A stretch of 64,000 bases of DNA from Dehalococcoidia bacterium (GCA_032249735.1 JAVVHA010000011.1:1-64000); one strand, 5' to 3'. Positions 25,135 through 33,581 are shown, counted from the first letter of the stretch. Notes: generated from the sequence alone by a model not told the origin. Numbers and translations: made by a program.

Positions 25135-25443
25135 ATGGCCCAGGAGGTAAAGGTGGCGAGGGTAAACGAGATCCCCCCGGGGGAGATGAAGCTGGTGGAG
25201 TTGGGCGAGGAGGAGGTGGTGGTGGCCAACGTGGGAGGGCAGTTCTTCGCCTTCGCCAACAAGTGTAGCCACCGGGGCGGCCCTCTGGCTGAGGGGGAGC
25301 TAGAGGGGGAACTGGTGCGGTGTCCCTGGCACGGCGGTCAGTTCAACGTCCGCACCGGGGAGGCGGTAGCCCCTCCCCCATCCAAGCCCATCCCCGTATA
25401 CCAGGTGCGGGTGGAGGGGGACGACGTATACCTGGTGCGCTAA
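25135..25443 (+). CDS. Rieske [2Fe-2S] ferredoxin-like protein
   Basis: A 102-residue stand-alone Rieske protein of the NirD/dioxygenase-ferredoxin type. Cluster ligands are NKCSHRGGPL (C-x-H) and RCPWHGGQFN (C-x2-H). No signal or membrane helix is present, so it is a soluble electron carrier. GGAGGAGG precedes ATG 25135. No oxygenase is adjacent, so its partner is unknown. Its stop interlocks with that of the convergent MoaD-like gene (CTAA, 25440-25443). Confidence 0.92.
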   Translation: MAQEVKVARVNEIPPGEMKLVELGEEEVVVANVGGQFFAFANKCSHRGGPLAEGELEGELVRCPWHGGQFNVRTGEAVAPPPSKPIPVYQVRVEGDDVYLVR

Positions 25444-25673
25444 CCACCGGCCAAGGGGGGTATGAGGATGACCCGATCGCCCTCCTTGAGGGGATGGTCG
25501 AAGTCGGCGTTTTCGTTGTTGACGATGATGACTTGGGTCATGTCATCGGGTATGCCCAGGCGGCGGAGCAGGTGGTCCACCGTGGCCCCCTCAGGTAGCT
25601 CCACCTCCACCACGGGGCGTCCATGGGGGGAGTAGCGCTCTAAATAGGCCTGCAGCTCTACGGAGACCTTCAT
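25440..25673 (-). CDS. MoaD/ThiS-like ubiquitin-fold sulfur carrier protein
   Basis: A 77-residue beta-grasp protein ending in PPLAGG, the di-glycine terminus that is adenylated and thiocarboxylated in MoaD/ThiS proteins. Other family marks are ELPEGATVDHLLRRLGIP and the VIIVNNENAD and EGDRVILIPP strands. It is the last gene of the AOR operon and overlaps the FAD oxidoreductase gene by 4 nt. Such MoaD-like genes commonly accompany aldehyde ferredoxin oxidoreductases, where they presumably serve pterin cofactor synthesis. Confidence 0.9.
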   Translation of the reverse strand: MKVSVELQAYLERYSPHGRPVVEVELPEGATVDHLLRRLGIPDDMTQVIIVNNENADFDHPLKEGDRVILIPPLAGG

Positions 25674-26950
25674 GCCTGTCGCCTCGCTAGCTGGGCCTTG
25701 AGGGCCTCGAGGCCCACGTGGCCCAGGGTCGTCCGCTCCCGCGCTAGGTGCTCCTTCCAGCGGGAGATGTCGGTGCCGCGGCGGATCATGGCCTGCAATA
25801 TGCCCAGCTCCTGGGCGTCCTGGGCCCGGCCTACGAGGACGACCCCTGCCACCTGGCCCTTATGGTCGACGAGGATTTTACGATAGATGTTGGCGATGGG
25901 GTCGTGAAAGATGATGGGCTCCGTCCCTGGCCCCTCCCGGAACTGCCCCACTGAGGCGCACGTGAGGCCGAAGAGCTCAGTCACGTTCCAGCTCAGGCTG
26001 CCGGGGTAAGTGAGGGAATCGCCGGCCATATTGGCCCCCGCCACCTTCCCCTGGTCCACGGCCGTGGGCCAGATGGCGTGGACCGCTGGCTGGCCCGTCT
26101 GTAGGTCGCGGGTCTCGGCGCAGTCGCCGGCGGCGTAGACGTCGGGAAGGTTGGTCTCCTGCCGCTGGTTAGTGCGAACCCCCAGCCCTAGGTCCAGGCC
26201 CGACCCCATGAGGAAGCCGATGTTAGGCTCCACCCCTGTGCCGCATATCACCATATCAGCCGTGTAGGTCTTGCCGCTACGCAATTGCACGGCGTAGCGA
26301 CCATCTTTTCCCCTCTCCATGGCTGCCACCGAATCCCCCAGCAGGAGGTCGATGCCCTGGCGGCGCATCTCTTCCTCCAGGATGTGGGCCCCACGCTGGT
26401 CCAGCAGCTGAGGCATCACCTGCTCAGCGATCTCCACCACCGTGTAGCGCAGGGGTACCCGCTTCATGAGGGCGGTGATGGTCAGGAGGCTTATGAAGCC
26501 GGCGCCGATGACGAAGCAGTCGGTGGCCCTTTGTGCCCTCTCCTCTATCTTGCGGGCGTCGGCCAGGGTCCAGTGATAGCAGACGTCGGCCTCCTGGATG
26601 CCTTGGATAGGGGGCACGCGGGGGCGGGAGCCGGTGGCGATGAGGAGCTTATCGTAGCCCAGGGTGCTCCCGTCTTCCAGCCGGACTTCCTTCCGCTGCC
26701 GGTCTAGGGCTGTGGCCCCCACTCCCCAGATGGTCTCCACCCTCTTGGTGCGGAAGTAGTCCTGCCCGTACAGGGTGATCTGGGCCAAGTTCTTTTCCCC
26801 AGATAGCAGGTAAGGGAGGGCCACCCGGGAGTAGCACGGCTCCCCCTCCTTGGAGACCAGTACCACCTCCCCATCGGGATCCCGTTCCCGAATGGCCTCC
26901 AGGGCGGCCAGCCCTGCTGCCGAGGCCCCCAATATGACGTACCTGGTCAT
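25670..26950 (-). CDS. FAD-dependent NAD(P)H oxidoreductase of the AOR operon
   Basis: A 426-residue pyridine-nucleotide-disulfide-type flavoprotein. The FAD-binding N-terminus is YVILGASAAGLAALEAIRE; LLIATGSRPRVPP follows. The NAD domain has DCFVIGAGFISLLTITAL, and YAAGDCAET is the second FAD motif. A conserved Cys in EPCYSRVALP resembles the redox Cys of NADH oxidase/CoA-disulfide reductase-like proteins. In the operon with ferredoxin and AOR it probably moves electrons between NAD(P)(H) and the AOR/ferredoxin pair. ATG 26950 is chosen over GTG 26956 because GGAGG lies 5 nt before it. Confidence 0.88.
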   Translation of the reverse strand: MTRYVILGASAAGLAALEAIRERDPDGEVVLVSKEGEPCYSRVALPYLLSGEKNLAQITLYGQDYFRTKRVETIWGVGATALDRQRKEVRLEDGSTLGYDKLLIATGSRPRVPPIQGIQEADVCYHWTLADARKIEERAQRATDCFVIGAGFISLLTITALMKRVPLRYTVVEIAEQVMPQLLDQRGAHILEEEMRRQGIDLLLGDSVAAMERGKDGRYAVQLRSGKTYTADMVICGTGVEPNIGFLMGSGLDLGLGVRTNQRQETNLPDVYAAGDCAETRDLQTGQPAVHAIWPTAVDQGKVAGANMAGDSLTYPGSLSWNVTELFGLTCASVGQFREGPGTEPIIFHDPIANIYRKILVDHKGQVAGVVLVGRAQDAQELGILQAMIRRGTDISRWKEHLARERTTLGHVGLEALKAQLARRQA

Positions 26951-26959
26951 GGCCACCTC

Positions 26960-28783
26960 CTAGGAAAGGCCCAGCCGGGCCAGGGTCTCCTGCTTAGGCC
27001 GGCCCTCCTCGTCCCAGCCGCGGATACGGTAGTACTCCTCCAGCATGGGCTCCAGCTCCACCACCTGCCCCTGGACCATCCCACCGGAGAGGGGTTCCTT
27101 GAGCATGCGGGGGGGAAGGGTATCGTCCTTGCGCCCCAGGCCGGCCCGCAGGTTGAACATGCGCTCCAGGTTCCAGATGCGTTCGCCAGCCAGGTTCCAG
27201 TCCTCCAGGGTCAGGTTCTCCCCGGTGGCGGCGTTGAACAGGGCGCACACCTTATCAGGGGTGAGGGCAAAGGTCACGAAGGTGCAGATGCCCGAGGAGT
27301 CCTCGCATGCTGCCTTGTCCTGGAGCATCTTCTGGGCCGCTGCCTTCCCCTGAATGGAGAAGGGATCCAGGCGCTGGTTGGGAGGTGCGAACCACTCCAG
27401 GGACATGGAGTAGCCCCGTAGGTGGCAGGCCCCTCTGTTGGAGGTGGCATAGCCCAGGCCCATGCCCTTGGCACCCCTGGGGTCATAGGCGGCGAAGTCC
27501 TGCTTCTTGACGCCCATGAAGAGCTCCGGGTGCCCATAGTGCTCGGCGAGGCGGTATCCCCCCTCCGCCAAGAGGTGGCCGAACCGGCCCCGGCGGTAGG
27601 CCATCATCTCCAAGCAGCCGATGACGGCCTCAGGGTTGCCGAACTTAAGCTCGAAGGGGAGCTCGGCCAAGTCCTCTTTAGGGATGTAGCCCTTTTCGGC
27701 CAGCTCCATAGCAGCGGCGATGGTGCCGCCGGCGGAGATGGTGTCCAGGCCGTAGAGATTGCATAGGTAATTGGCGTAGAGGACGGCGTTGAGGTCGCCC
27801 ACGCCGCAGTCGGACCCCAGGCCGAAGATGGTCTCGTACTCTGGGCCTTCGCCCTTCCCTTGCCACCTGGCGGGGCCCTTGATCTCCGTTACCCGTGCGC
27901 AGCCGATGGGGCAGGAGTAACACCCCTTGTTGCGCACCAATACTGATTTGGCTATGGCCTGGCCGGAGATGTCGTTGGCTGCCTCGAACTGGCCCTGCTG
28001 GAAGTTGCGGGTGGGCAAGATGCCCACACCGTTGGCAAAGCCCACAGTGGACGCCGTTCCCAGCCCCCTCAAAGCGTGGGCTGTCACCGGTGACTGGTTC
28101 ACTACCTGCAGGGACTCCATCACCAGCTCGGAGAAGCGCAAGGGGTCGGCCACGGCCACAGCTCCTGTGCCGCGCACCACTATGGCCTTCACGTTCTTGG
28201 CCCCCATAGCCGCTCCTACCCCAGAGCGTCCGGCCGCCCGCGACTTGTCGTTGATGACGCAGGCATTGCGGCACAGGTTCTCGCCGGCGGGGCCGATGCC
28301 CGCCACCCGTGCCTGGGGGTCCGTCTCCCCGCGAAGGATGTCCTCCGTCTCCGCGGTGGTCTTGCCCCAAACGTGGGAGGCGTCCCTTATCTCCACCTGG
28401 TCGTTATAGATCCAGATGTAGACGGGCCTGGGCGCCCTCCCCTCTAGGATGACCATGTCGTAGCCGGCGAACTTCAACTCTGGCCCCCAGTAGCCGCCCG
28501 AATTGGAACAGGCGATGGCATCGGTGAGGGGACTTTTGCATAACACCATGTAGCGGCCGCCTGTGGGCGCATAAGTGCCCGTGAGGGGGCCGGTGGCGAA
28601 GATGACCTTGTTCTCTGGGCCCAGGGGGTCGCAGCGGGGGTCAATCTCCTCGTATAAGTACTTGGTGCCCAGGCCCCGGCCGCCGATGAACTGGCGGGCC
28701 CATTGCATGTTCAGCGGCTCCTTGACCACCTTGCCCGCGCTGAGGTCGATGCGCAGCACCTGACCGACCCATCCGTACGGCAT
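26960..28783 (-). CDS. Aldehyde ferredoxin oxidoreductase (tungsten-type)
   Basis: A 607-residue AOR-family enzyme; the family oxidises aldehydes to acids (or reduces acids) with a tungsto-bispterin and one [4Fe-4S] cluster. The N-terminal domain has GWVGQVLRIDLSAGKV, FIGGRGLGTKYLYEE and FATGPLTGTYAPTGGRY. The cluster ligands are C288-x2-C291-x3-C295 in CYSCPIGC, plus a late Cys in EDSSGICTF. Pterin-domain text includes YDPRGAKGMGLGYATSNRG. Subfamily and substrate are not certain. Upstream is a four-cluster ferredoxin, downstream a flavoprotein and a MoaD-like protein, giving a complete redox module. Confidence 0.95.
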   Translation of the reverse strand: MPYGWVGQVLRIDLSAGKVVKEPLNMQWARQFIGGRGLGTKYLYEEIDPRCDPLGPENKVIFATGPLTGTYAPTGGRYMVLCKSPLTDAIACSNSGGYWGPELKFAGYDMVILEGRAPRPVYIWIYNDQVEIRDASHVWGKTTAETEDILRGETDPQARVAGIGPAGENLCRNACVINDKSRAAGRSGVGAAMGAKNVKAIVVRGTGAVAVADPLRFSELVMESLQVVNQSPVTAHALRGLGTASTVGFANGVGILPTRNFQQGQFEAANDISGQAIAKSVLVRNKGCYSCPIGCARVTEIKGPARWQGKGEGPEYETIFGLGSDCGVGDLNAVLYANYLCNLYGLDTISAGGTIAAAMELAEKGYIPKEDLAELPFELKFGNPEAVIGCLEMMAYRRGRFGHLLAEGGYRLAEHYGHPELFMGVKKQDFAAYDPRGAKGMGLGYATSNRGACHLRGYSMSLEWFAPPNQRLDPFSIQGKAAAQKMLQDKAACEDSSGICTFVTFALTPDKVCALFNAATGENLTLEDWNLAGERIWNLERMFNLRAGLGRKDDTLPPRMLKEPLSGGMVQGQVVELEPMLEEYYRIRGWDEEGRPKQETLARLGLS

Positions 28784-28804
28784 GGCCTCCCTCCTCCTGG
28801 CTCT

Positions 28805-29260
28805 TTAGGCGCCCCTTTCCATAGCCGCTAGACGCTCCGCCCACGGCATGGGCTCCACTTCTGCAAATTCCAGCGCCCCATACACACATACCTTGACGCA
28901 CTGGGGCTCTCCTTCGCACAGGTCACAGTTCTGGGCCACCTTCTTGTCCCCATGGAAGCCCATGACCCCGAAGGGACAGGCCACCATGCACATCTTGCAG
29001 CCGATGCACCTCTCCTCTTGGACGTAGACCTGACCGGTGTCCGCGCGTCGGGATATGGCATGGGTGGGGCAATGGGCCAGACAGGGGGCATCGGAGCAGT
29101 GGAAGCAAGCGTAGGCCCCATAGACCTGCTCGTCCACCAGGTCGAAGACCCAGATGCGGGTCCTGGCCGGCATGAAGAGTCCCTCGTGTCGGAAGGAGCA
29201 AGCTCCCTCACACAGGTGGCAGGACACACACTTCTCCGGGTGCGAGACGATCATCTTCAT
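28805..29260 (-). CDS. Polyferredoxin-like protein with four [4Fe-4S] sites (AOR electron-transfer subunit)
   Basis: A 151-residue iron-sulfur protein with 16 cysteines in four groups: CVSCHLCEGAC, CFHCSDAPCLAHC, CIGCKMCMVAC and CDLCEGEPQCVKVC, the pattern of DMSO-reductase-B/HycB-like subunits with four cubane clusters. It would carry electrons between AOR and its flavoprotein or another acceptor. ATG 29260 is chosen (GAGG 6 nt upstream); the reading frame extends 12 codons further but lacks a site. First gene of the operon, behind a strong promoter at 29296-29324. Confidence 0.92.
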   Translation of the reverse strand: MKMIVSHPEKCVSCHLCEGACSFRHEGLFMPARTRIWVFDLVDEQVYGAYACFHCSDAPCLAHCPTHAISRRADTGQVYVQEERCIGCKMCMVACPFGVMGFHGDKKVAQNCDLCEGEPQCVKVCVYGALEFAEVEPMPWAERLAAMERGA

Positions 29261-29295
29261 GGCCAACCTCTGCTCCGTCTTTATGTGCATCCCCA

Positions 29296-29324
29296 CATAT
29301 ACGCCCTCGGTTTGCCAATGTCAA
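29296..29324 (-). promoter_or_regulatory. Promoter of the ferredoxin-AOR operon
   Basis: On the minus strand, TTGACA (29319-29324), 17 nt, TATATG (29296-29301). The leader is about 29 nt. A near-consensus promoter suggests substantial constitutive expression. Confidence 0.78.
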
Positions 29325-29403
29325 TGTGCTGATAATACGAAAATTAGGGATGGGTCTCATCTGGCGCCCACCGCTACGGCGGCGGGTGGGCCTGGGTCTA
29401 CAT

Positions 29404-29409
29404 TATAAT
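29404..29409 (+). promoter_or_regulatory. -10 element of the alpha/beta hydrolase gene
   Basis: TATAAT ends 35 nt before ATG 29445. The -35 region is G-rich and not consensus. Confidence 0.5.
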
Positions 29410-29444
29410 GGCCTACGGTAAGGACGCTTGGCGGAGGCTAGAAT

Positions 29445-30254
29445 ATGGCTGTCATCACCATAAACGGGCTGGACATCCATTACCGGGAAGCGGGCCAGGG
29501 ACGGCCCGTGGTGCTGGTCCACGGATTTACAGGGAACTCCCGCAACTGGGCCCTGACGGTGCCTGCCCTGAGGCCCTATTACCGCCTCCTCTCGCCCGAC
29601 CTGCGGGGCCACGGCCTTTCCGCCAAACCCGTCCTTCCTGAGGACTATGCTCTGGAGGCCATGGCCGATGATATTGTCGCCTTCGTCGGGCTGCTGGGCC
29701 TGGAGGGGTGCCACCTGGTGGGGCACTCCATGGGGGGCATGATCGCTCAGTTGGTGGCCCTAAAGGCCCCCCATCTCCTCCGCTCCCTGGTGCTGGTGGA
29801 CACATCGGCCGAGCCCCCCGGGGCCCTGCGCACTGAGGAGCGGGCCCGCCTGGTGAGGGTAGCCATGGAGCAAGGCATGGAGGCGGTGTGGGAGGCCCAG
29901 CTGGCCCTCAACCCCATGGCCGAGGAGCTCCGATCCCAGCCCGAGCTGCTTCAGACGTGGAAGGAACAGTTCCTTATGACCTCCAGGGAGGCCTACATCT
30001 ACTGTGCACAACATATAGCCAATCGGCGCCCCGTCCTGGATGAGCTGAAGGGCCTCAGAATGCCCGTTCTCATCGTGTGCGGGGAGCTGGACGAACCCTT
30101 TGTGGGCCCCTCCCGCCGCATGCACGAGGCCATTCCTGGCAGCCGCTTGGAGATCATCGCTGGCTGTGGGCACTCACCCCAGATAGAGCGCCCCCAAGAG
30201 TTCAACCGCCTCCTACTGTCCTTCCTGTGGGAGGTAGACGGCGTTACTCCCTAG
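29445..30254 (+). CDS. Alpha/beta fold hydrolase
   Basis: A 269-residue alpha/beta hydrolase. The oxyanion HGFTGNSRNW lies near residue 25, the nucleophile elbow GHSMGGMIAQ near 95, the acid in VCGELDEPF and the catalytic His in AGCGHSPQIERP. Layout resembles MhpC/RsbQ-type esterases and C-C hydrolases. A GGAGGC site precedes ATG 29445. It is convergent with, and overlaps by 11 nt, the FNR-like gene. Substrate unknown. Confidence 0.92.
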   Translation: MAVITINGLDIHYREAGQGRPVVLVHGFTGNSRNWALTVPALRPYYRLLSPDLRGHGLSAKPVLPEDYALEAMADDIVAFVGLLGLEGCHLVGHSMGGMIAQLVALKAPHLLRSLVLVDTSAEPPGALRTEERARLVRVAMEQGMEAVWEAQLALNPMAEELRSQPELLQTWKEQFLMTSREAYIYCAQHIANRRPVLDELKGLRMPVLIVCGELDEPFVGPSRRMHEAIPGSRLEIIAGCGHSPQIERPQEFNRLLLSFLWEVDGVTP

Positions 30255-31026
30255 GAGGTTTCCAGGGCTTAGGGGGCCAAAAATAGTGCTCTTCCCTCAT
30301 CTGCCAGCCCTTGGGCTTCAGTTGGCTCTTCACATCGGCGATCATGCCGGCATGGCCGCATAGGTAGACCACCGTGTCTTCGGGGTTCAGCTGGAACTTT
30401 TGGATGTACCTCCCCACGATGGTGTTGACACGCCCTGTCTCCCCTGTCCAACCCTGGTTGCGCTCCTCCTGGGGGCGGCTTACCGTGGGCACGTATTCCA
30501 AGATGTGGGGGTAGCGCTGGGCGAGGGCTTTGAGCTCGGAATCGTAGACCAGCTCGTCCCAGTAGCTGGCCCCATGGAGGATGTAGAAGCGGTGCCCCTC
30601 CTGCCCACGGTGCAGGTAGTCCCGCACCATGCTCACAAAGGGGGCGATGCCTGTCACCGTGGCCACCATCAAGTGGCGGCTAAAGCGGTGGTCCAGGGTG
30701 AAAAGGCCCTTGGCCCGCGGACGCAGGCTCACCACGTCGCCCTCCCGTAGGCGCCAGAGGCGGGGTGTCAGCTGACCATGGGGCACCAGCTCTATGAACA
30801 GCTCCAGATAAGGCTCGTGAGGGGCGGAGACGATGGAATAGGGACGTTCTACCCCTTCCAGACCGATGGTGCAATACTGCCCCGGCCGGAATGGGAAGGG
30901 GACGGAGGGCTCTAACCAGAGGGTCATCAGGTCGGGGGTGTGGTCCTTACGTCTGATCACCCGGGCGGTGGCTGCGGGGGCCTTAGGGACGCCCTTGGGG
31001 GTAACAGTAAGCGGGTCTTCGCGCAT
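30244..31026 (-). CDS. Ferredoxin--NADP+ reductase-like oxidoreductase
   Basis: A 260-residue FAD/NAD(P) reductase of the FNR superfamily. FAD motif: VERPYSIVSAPHE (RxYS). NAD(P)-binding part: MVATVTGIAPFVSMVRDYL, with YILHGASYWDELVY and TVVYLCGHAGMIADVKSQL. It ends in a short aromatic tail after REEHYFW, as in bacterial ferredoxin/flavodoxin reductases. ATG 31026 follows GGAGGG closely. It has no ferredoxin partner adjacent except the Rieske and four-cluster proteins 2-6 kb away, with which it might work. Confidence 0.88.
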   Translation of the reverse strand: MREDPLTVTPKGVPKAPAATARVIRRKDHTPDLMTLWLEPSVPFPFRPGQYCTIGLEGVERPYSIVSAPHEPYLELFIELVPHGQLTPRLWRLREGDVVSLRPRAKGLFTLDHRFSRHLMVATVTGIAPFVSMVRDYLHRGQEGHRFYILHGASYWDELVYDSELKALAQRYPHILEYVPTVSRPQEERNQGWTGETGRVNTIVGRYIQKFQLNPEDTVVYLCGHAGMIADVKSQLKPKGWQMREEHYFWPPKPWKPPRE

Positions 31027-31064
31027 CTCTTCCCTCCTTGGCCTGCCCCCTTCTATTCTCCCGC

Positions 31065-31094
31065 TTGCTACCTCTTGAGGGCAAGGCTCATAAT
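31065..31094 (+). promoter_or_regulatory. Promoter of the MaoC gene pair
   Basis: TTGCTA (31065-31070), 18 nt, CATAAT (31089-31094). Transcription would start near 31101, about 19 nt before the GTG start. Confidence 0.55.
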
Positions 31095-31119
31095 CTAGAC
31101 CGAGGAAAGGGGGGAGGCC

Positions 31120-31656
31120 GTGGCCCAGGAATACGACATAGAGGAGGTGCGTCGGCGGTATGTGGGGATGGAGACGGCGGAGACCCAGGGCCGCTATCCT
31201 GTGGAGCACGACCCTATCCGCCGTCACTGCCACATGGTGGACGATACCAACCCCCTCTTCCTGGACCCTGATTACGCTAAGAACACCAAGTATGGTGAGG
31301 TCATCTGCCCACCCTCGGGCTGGCTAGCCATATACTTTGCCAGCTTGGGCCCTTGGCCACCGGTATTCGAGCCGTTGGTGCCCGTGGTGCCTGCACCGGG
31401 GAAGCGCATCATCAACATGGCCCAGGAGGTGGAGTGGTTCGACGTCATTCGCGTCGGCGACCGCCTCTCCATCAAGCGGCGCATCGCCGATGTCTTCCAG
31501 CGTCCCATCAGCATCGACCCCCAGGCGGTGTGGGTGATAAGTGAGCTCATCATCAAGAACCAGCATGGCAAGGTGGTATGTGTGGTGCGCAACACCCTCC
31601 TCTTCCACCGTTCGCCAGAGGAGGTGGCGGCCGATAAGGCGGGGGCAGAGGGATGA
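31120..31656 (+). CDS. MaoC-like dehydratase, N-terminal (FAS1_DH) hotdog protein
   Basis: A 178-residue hotdog-fold protein of the MaoC_dehydrat_N/FAS1_DH type. It contains EHDPIRRHCHMVDDTNPLFLD and YGEVICPPSGW, where the active MaoC partner would carry its hydratase motif, and VEWFDVIRVGDRLSIKRRIADVF, typical of the second hotdog half. It starts at GTG 31120 with GGGGGGAGG upstream. It overlaps the next MaoC gene by 4 nt (ATGA), so the two probably form a heteromer like the mycobacterial HadAB pair, acting on enoyl-thioesters. Confidence 0.85.
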   Translation: MAQEYDIEEVRRRYVGMETAETQGRYPVEHDPIRRHCHMVDDTNPLFLDPDYAKNTKYGEVICPPSGWLAIYFASLGPWPPVFEPLVPVVPAPGKRIINMAQEVEWFDVIRVGDRLSIKRRIADVFQRPISIDPQAVWVISELIIKNQHGKVVCVVRNTLLFHRSPEEVAADKAGAEG

Positions 31657-32111
31657 GGAAGCGGCCACAGCGATACTGGGAGGACGTGGAGATAGGGGAG
31701 GAGCTGGCGGGCTTCTCCCTGGAGATCAACACTCGGCGTGTGTTCCTCCAGATAAGCGGCACCCAGGACTGGTACCCCTTGCACTTCGACCCCCAGTTCG
31801 CTCGTCGCTCCGGCCACCAGGACATCTTCATGAACACGGGCTTCCTGCAGGCTGCCCTGGTGAGGGTCATCACCGACTGGATGGGAGACGAGGGTTTTCT
31901 CAAGAAGCTCTACTTCGAGATGCGCCGCCAGCAAAGGCCAGGTGACATCATGACGTGCAAGGGGCGCGTGGTGGACAAGTACGTCCGCGATGGCCAGCAC
32001 TATGTGGAGTGCGAGGTTTGGGCGGAGAACGAGAGGGAGGGCATCACCACGCCAGGTCGGGCCTGGGTCATCCTCCCATCACGCCAGGGGAGGCCTCCAG
32101 AAGAGACTTAA
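31653..32111 (+). CDS. MaoC family (R)-specific dehydratase-like protein
   Basis: A 152-residue hotdog protein with ISGTQDWYPLHFDPQFAR, which corresponds to the hydratase motif (D-x4-H/N) of MaoC proteins, followed by GHQDIFMNTGFLQAALVRVITDWMG. It is the likely catalytic partner of the upstream hotdog gene. Its 3' end overlaps the convergent patatin gene by 44 nt, the largest convergent overlap in the window. Substrate is not determinable; acyl-CoA or acyl-ACP is expected. Confidence 0.86.
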   Translation: MRKRPQRYWEDVEIGEELAGFSLEINTRRVFLQISGTQDWYPLHFDPQFARRSGHQDIFMNTGFLQAALVRVITDWMGDEGFLKKLYFEMRRQQRPGDIMTCKGRVVDKYVRDGQHYVECEVWAENEREGITTPGRAWVILPSRQGRPPEET

Positions 32112-32910
32112 TGGCCGGCAGGGCGGCGCGGGCTGCCCTCTCCCCGCGGCGGACGGCTTCCTGTATACGCATCGGCAGGGCAGCCATGATGCCATGTAAG
32201 CGGGGCCTTACTGTGGCCGCCGCCGGCGGGCGTGGCGGCGGCCCCTCCCCCACGAGGCATGCCAGTAGGGCCAGCCCCCCGAGGCGCGATGGGGGCGTGG
32301 CCCCCAAGGCCCACAGCAGGTTCCCCAGCCTACGGGAGGCTGGGCGGAGGGGTGGCGGCAAGAGGAAGAACTCGCCCACTGGCACCGCCACCACCGGTAG
32401 GCCGGGGAACGCCACCTGGGCCAGCCCCACGGGGACTGTGTCGTGCAGGCCTCCATCCACGAACCATCGCCCCTGTAGCTTCACGGGAGGTAGGAGCCCT
32501 GGTGGACGGATACTGGCCTCCACTGCTCTACCCACGTTGCCCTCCCTCACCAGCAGGTGTTGCCCAGATGCCGCATCCAAAACGGTGGCAGCAAAAGGCA
32601 AGGCCAGCTCCTGGAAATCCAGGTGCCCGTAGCAGCGCCACAGCTTTTGGCCGAAGCCCCAGGCCTCCGGCCCGATGCGCAGCCCCCCCAGGAACCAAGC
32701 GGTGAGGGAGGCCATGTTGGCCGAGAGGGCCACCTCTACCATCTCCCGGACATCGCGATGGGCGGCATACAGGGGGCCTATCAGGGAGCCGGCGCTGGCC
32801 CCCACCAGGCCAGCGATGGGCACCCCCGCCTCGTGTAGGGCCTTGATGACGCCCACGTGCGCCCACCCTCTTATGCCTCCTGCTCCCAAGGCCAGCACGA
32901 TGCCCCGCAT
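32068..32910 (-). CDS. Patatin-like phospholipase
   Basis: A 280-residue patatin-family lipid acyl hydrolase with a Ser-Asp dyad. The oxyanion loop is LALGAGGIRGWAH, the nucleophile Ser lies in VGASAGSLIG and the catalytic Asp in VDGGLHDTVPV. A Pro-rich C-terminal third is weakly conserved. ATG 32910 lies 5 nt after the methyltransferase stop, so the two form an operon. It is cytoplasmic or membrane-associated by lack of a signal peptide. Confidence 0.9.
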   Translation of the reverse strand: MRGIVLALGAGGIRGWAHVGVIKALHEAGVPIAGLVGASAGSLIGPLYAAHRDVREMVEVALSANMASLTAWFLGGLRIGPEAWGFGQKLWRCYGHLDFQELALPFAATVLDAASGQHLLVREGNVGRAVEASIRPPGLLPPVKLQGRWFVDGGLHDTVPVGLAQVAFPGLPVVAVPVGEFFLLPPPLRPASRRLGNLLWALGATPPSRLGGLALLACLVGEGPPPRPPAAATVRPRLHGIMAALPMRIQEAVRRGERAARAALPAIKSLLEASPGVMGG

Positions 32911-32915
32911 AGGCC

Positions 32916-33563
32916 CTACACCGGCCTGGCCACCCCCAGAGCCTGAGGCCTTATGAACACCGTGGGGGGCAGAGGTGGGACGGGGGTAAGTATCTCCAGG
33001 CGCACCAGGCGAAACCCTGCTTTCTCCATCAGGCGAGGGGTATCGCGGTTGGGATGACAGCCAGCGGCCAGCCACCGCCAGAGGGGTGTGATGGCGTCCT
33101 GGGCCCAGGCGCCCAGGCGATGGTGGTAGCGCACATGCTCGAAGAAGCGCAGCTCACCGCCAGGACGTAGGACCCGCCTCACCTCCATTAGGGCACGGCC
33201 CACGTCTTCCACGCTACAGAAGACAAAGGTGGCCACTACGGTATCGAAATAGCCGGTGGGGAAGGGCAGGTCTTCAGCGCGGGCCTGCAGGATGGTGATG
33301 GGGAGGCCCAAGGCGCGGGCCCGTCTCTTGGCCCGGGCCAGCATGTAAGGGTCGGGCTCTGTGGCCACCACGGCTGCGGGGTCCTGGTAGTATGGAAAGC
33401 TGGCGCCCGTGCCACAGCCCACCTCCAGGACGCGTCCGCGCGCCTGGCCCACCACCTCATGGCGCACGCGGCGCATGAAGGTGCTCTCAGCTCCGGCCAT
33501 CAAGAAGTCATAGAAGGCGGCAAACCACTTGTGGCCCTTCATAGTGTCAGGGGGTTGGCCCAT
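32916..33563 (-). CDS. Class I SAM-dependent methyltransferase
   Basis: A ~215-residue methyltransferase. SAM motif I is RVLEVGCGTGASFPYY; an acidic post-motif follows in VVATEPDPYMLARAKRR, motif II is YFDTVVATFVFCSVEDV and motif III LRPGGELRFFEHV. The N-terminal AAFYDFLMAGAES and the C-terminal WRWLAAGCHPNRDTPRLMEKAGF resemble METTL7/UbiE-like proteins acting on lipids or thiols. The start is uncertain (ATG 33563 or 33542; neither has a good site). It is divergent from the MATE gene across a 12-bp palindrome. Confidence 0.88.
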   Translation of the reverse strand: MGQPPDTMKGHKWFAAFYDFLMAGAESTFMRRVRHEVVGQARGRVLEVGCGTGASFPYYQDPAAVVATEPDPYMLARAKRRARALGLPITILQARAEDLPFPTGYFDTVVATFVFCSVEDVGRALMEVRRVLRPGGELRFFEHVRYHHRLGAWAQDAITPLWRWLAAGCHPNRDTPRLMEKAGFRLVRLEILTPVPPLPPTVFIRPQALGVARPV

Positions 33564-33569
33564 ATCATC

Positions 33570-33581
33570 GTAAGATCTTAC
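33570..33581. promoter_or_regulatory. 12-bp perfect palindrome between divergent methyltransferase and MATE genes
   Basis: GTAAGATCTTAC sits in the 33-nt gap between the two start codons, 6 nt from one and 15 nt from the other. Its position is where a regulator would control both genes. No regulator gene is adjacent. Confidence 0.45.
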
